Notes under the pieces: generated by a model
Told to the model about the DNA's origin: nothing
Database searches by the model: none
The model's input: the letters and a program-made list of their open reading frames with translations, nothing else
Made by a program: the position numbers and the translations under genes
Assembly (NCBI GenBank): GCA_025351145.1
Contig: JANXWM010000063.1
Coordinates: 1-7,689, forward strand
Reading direction: 5' to 3'
Length of the DNA stretch: 7,689 nt
Source: Chitinophagaceae bacterium
GTDB lineage: Bacteria; Bacteroidota; Bacteroidia; Chitinophagales; Chitinophagaceae
Shown: positions 6,006-7,689 of the stretch, piece after piece
Layout of the letters: the number at the start of each line of letters is the position of its first letter
Numbering within the stretch: position 1 is the first letter of the stretch

Positions 6006-6602
6006 ATGTCATACAAAAAAACGGAACAGTACGATGAGCAGGTAACCATTCAGCTTGCTGAAAATTACAAACATGCCATTGGTTTACTTGGCGAAGATGC
6101 AGAGCGTGAAGGGCTTTTAAAAACACCGGAGCGCATGGCAAAAGCGATGCAATACCTTACGCAGGGCTACCAGATGAATGCGGTGGATATTATTAATTCG
6201 GCCAAGTTTCACGAGGCGGTAAGCGAAATGATCATTGTAAAAGATATTGAAATTTACAGTATGTGCGAGCATCACATGCTGCCTTTTATTGGCAAGGCGC
6301 ACATCGCCTACATCCCCAACGGATGGATCACTGGCTTAAGCAAAATTGCCCGTGTGGTAGATGTTTTTTCACGCAGGCTGCAGGTGCAGGAACGCCTTAC
6401 CGTGCAGATTATGGATGCCATTCGCGAAGGCCTAAACCCGCAGGGCGTAGCCGTTGTAATTGAAGCAAAACATTTGTGCATGATGATGCGCGGCGTGCAA
6501 AAACAAAACTCGGTAACTACTACTTCTGCTTTTTACGGCGAGTTTGAAAAAGACAAAACACGCAGTGAGTTTTTAAAATTAATTACCGCCCACTTGAGTT
6601 AG
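6006..6602 (+). CDS. folE: GTP cyclohydrolase I
   Basis: A 198-aa protein, typical for bacterial FolE. It hydrolyses GTP to 7,8-dihydroneopterin triphosphate and formate, the committed step to folate and also the source of substrate for the two PTPS-family enzymes upstream. The zinc site is complete: Cys87 and His90 in MCEHHMLPF and Cys158 in AKHLCMMMRG. His89 and His156 correspond to E. coli catalytic His112 and His179. GLLKTPERMAKAM (36-48), the GLSKIARVVDVFSRRLQVQERL block (110-131) and QNSVTTTSAFYG (167-178) are further hallmark segments. The enzyme is a homodecamer in the family, cytosolic. The start at 6006 fits the family length. It lies 138 bp after the second PTPS gene with a repeat between, so co-transcription is possible but not shown. 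No second folE type (FolE2) is visible here. Confidence 0.97.
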   Translation: MSYKKTEQYDEQVTIQLAENYKHAIGLLGEDAEREGLLKTPERMAKAMQYLTQGYQMNAVDIINSAKFHEAVSEMIIVKDIEIYSMCEHHMLPFIGKAHIAYIPNGWITGLSKIARVVDVFSRRLQVQERLTVQIMDAIREGLNPQGVAVVIEAKHLCMMMRGVQKQNSVTTTSAFYGEFEKDKTRSEFLKLITAHLS

Positions 6603-6605
6603 TAA

Positions 6606-6664
6606 TTTTTTTGGGCCGGGCTAAAAACCTTTGCGGATCGTTCCTTGCGTCGCACTCTTGTACA
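6606..6664 (+). repeat. dispersed intergenic repeat, copy 5
   Basis: It begins four bases after the folE stop: T-tract (6606-6612), GC box GGGCCGGGCT (6613-6622), 21 variable bases, then TTGCGTCGCACTCTTGTAC (6645-6663), identical to the copy 1 core over 19 bp. Same orientation as copies 1 and 3. TATCTTTA (6668-6675) follows the opening TTG of the core by 20 nt, resembling a promoter pair. Confidence 0.82.
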
Positions 6665-6728
6665 GCATATCTTTAAGCGGCTATGCTTCACAATAGCAAT
6701 CTTTTTAATAAGCACAAATTTTACATTT

Positions 6729-6769
6729 AAGGTTTGTTTGGATTTATTCCATACAAACCTTTTATTTTT
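6729..6769 (+). terminator. long imperfect hairpin followed by T-rich tract; terminator of folE or operator of fabD
   Basis: AAGGTTTGT (6729-6737) pairs with ACAAACCTT (6753-6761); after one T-T mismatch, TGGA (6739-6742) pairs with TCCA (6748-6751). That makes 13 pairs in a 33-nt structure. It runs straight into a T-rich tract ending in TATTTTTG, consistent with a rho-independent terminator reading rightward from folE. It also overlaps the -33 region of the fabD promoter candidate, so it could equally be a regulator-binding dyad. Confidence 0.45.
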
Positions 6770-6770
6770 G
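6738..6770 (+). promoter_or_regulatory. candidate Bacteroidota promoter for fabD
   Basis: TATTTTTG (6763-6770) matches TAnnTTTG exactly and TTG (6738-6740) stands 22 nt upstream, within the accepted 17-23 nt. Transcription would start around 6777, about 14 nt before the ATG at 6791. The -33 element lies within the inverted repeat described separately. Confidence 0.5.
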
Positions 6771-6790
6771 ATGCCACTTAAACTTCAATT

Positions 6791-7689
6791 ATGAGTAAAC
6801 ATGCTTTCATATTTCCCGGCCAGGGCGCACAGTTCAGCGGAATGGGAAAAAACTTATACGAGTCTAACCCATCCTGCAAAGCGTTATTCGAACAGGCAAA
6901 TGAGATCCTTAGCTTTCGTATCAGCGATATTATGTTCAGCGGAACTGATGAAGAATTAAAGCAAACCAACGTAACACAACCCGCCATATTTCTTCATTCT
7001 GTTGCGGCTTATAAAACAATTGAGAATGCAAAGCCAGATATGGTGGCAGGCCATTCACTTGGCGAGTTTTCTGCGCTCGTCGCCAATAATACTTTAAGCT
7101 TTGAAGACGCATTAAAGCTGGTAAGCATCCGTGCAAAAGCCATGCAGAAAGCATGCGAACTTAATCCTTCCACCATGGCGGCAGTGCTTGGTTTGGCCGA
7201 TGAAAAAGTAGAAGAAATTTGCGCGGCAGTTCAGGCAGAGACCGGCGAAATAGTAGTGGCTGCAAATTATAATTGCCCCGGCCAGTTGGTGATCAGCGGT
7301 TCTGTAAAAGGCATTGAAATTGCTTGCGAAAGAATGAAGGCGGCAGGCGCAAAACGTGCACTGGTGCTGCCTGTTGGCGGCGCGTTTCATTCTCCGTTAA
7401 TGGCGCCTGCAAAAGAAGAACTTGCTGCTGCCATTGAAGCAACTTTATTCAGCACGGCTTCTTGCCCTGTTTATCAAAATGTGGTGGCAAAAGCGGTTAC
7501 AGACGCAGCAGAAATAAAGCAAAATTTAATTGAGCAGTTAACTGGCGCAGTTCGCTGGACGCAATGTGTGCAGGCGATGGTTGCAGATGGCGCAACAACT
7601 TTTACAGAATCAGGGCAAGAAGCCGTGCTGAATAAAGTTGCTTCAATGGCAGCAGCAAGTTCTTCTTTTGCAGGCGCCATTAACGGAGA
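6791..7689 (+). CDS. fabD: malonyl-CoA:ACP transacylase, C-terminus cut by window edge
   Basis: 299 codons are visible with no stop; FabD proteins are usually 290-310 aa, so only a few residues are missing. The enzyme transfers malonyl from CoA to acyl carrier protein to feed fatty-acid elongation in the cytosol. Motifs in order: FPGQGAQFSGMG (8-19, oxyanion loop), TQPAIF (62-67), GHSLGEFSA with nucleophile Ser89, the malonyl-carboxylate-binding Arg114 (SIRAKAMQ), NCPGQLVISG (161-170), and GGAFHSPLM with catalytic His200. VRWTQCV near the end is also typical. One oddity: where FabD normally has E-V-G-P-G-K-V-L, this protein reads ESGQEAVL, followed by an Ala/Ser-rich tail rather than the usual basic one. 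The frame is intact, so this is divergence and not a visible frameshift. It lies 188 bp after folE with its own promoter-like box, so it is probably a separate unit. Confidence 0.95.
   Translation, partial: MSKHAFIFPGQGAQFSGMGKNLYESNPSCKALFEQANEILSFRISDIMFSGTDEELKQTNVTQPAIFLHSVAAYKTIENAKPDMVAGHSLGEFSALVANNTLSFEDALKLVSIRAKAMQKACELNPSTMAAVLGLADEKVEEICAAVQAETGEIVVAANYNCPGQLVISGSVKGIEIACERMKAAGAKRALVLPVGGAFHSPLMAPAKEELAAAIEATLFSTASCPVYQNVVAKAVTDAAEIKQNLIEQLTGAVRWTQCVQAMVADGATTFTESGQEAVLNKVASMAAASSSFAGAING

Noticed and set aside
6606..6622. Intrinsic terminator directly after folE
   Set aside because: The T-tract comes before the GC-rich box on the plus strand, which is the wrong order for termination of folE.
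2665..6664. CRISPR array
   Set aside because: The repeats are few, in both orientations, unevenly spaced over 4 kb with genes between them, and no cas gene is present.

Overview
The window looks like a chromosomal segment from a Bacteroidota bacterium, most likely of the Chitinophagaceae or a close relative. Three things point there: a type IX secretion (T9SS) C-terminal sorting domain, promoter-like boxes of the Bacteroidota form TTG-N(17-23)-TAnnTTTG with no clear Shine-Dalgarno sequences, and a Bacteroidota-type GH63 'glucosidase'. The lineage call is inference from protein character; no rRNA or tRNA is present.

Layout, left half (minus strand): positions 1-2403 hold the first ~800 codons of a large GH63/MGH1-like glycoside hydrolase that runs off the left edge. 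A 580-bp non-coding gap (2404-2983) follows, rich in inverted repeats. Next comes a 499-aa secreted protein (2984-4483) with a signal peptide, about ten Trp-rich degenerate repeats and a T9SS sorting tail. Right half (plus strand): two tandem paralogous 6-pyruvoyl-tetrahydropterin synthase/QueD-family genes (4940-5350 and 5454-5867), folE for GTP cyclohydrolase I (6006-6602), and an almost complete fabD (6791 to the right edge). The two gene sets diverge from the 456-bp gap 4484-4939.

The functional theme of the right half is pterin synthesis. FolE makes 7,8-dihydroneopterin triphosphate, the substrate of both PTPS-family enzymes. Both of those carry the C-x5-HGH spacing of mammalian PTPS rather than the C-x3-HGH of E. 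coli QueD, so a tetrahydrobiopterin-like product is as plausible as a queuosine precursor. fabD starts a separate fatty-acid synthesis unit with its own promoter-like sequence.

The least ordinary feature is a dispersed intergenic repeat, seen five times in five kilobases: a T-tract, a GC box like AGCCCGGC, 20-24 nt of variable sequence, then the highly conserved TTGCGTCGCACTCTTGTAC. Two copies form a perfect 21-bp inverted pair around 169 bp. One lies inside a 141-bp segment with ~19-bp imperfect terminal inverted repeats, and one is bracketed by an 11-bp direct repeat. No previously unknown multi-gene system is evident; the repeat family and the paired PTPS paralogues are the best leads.
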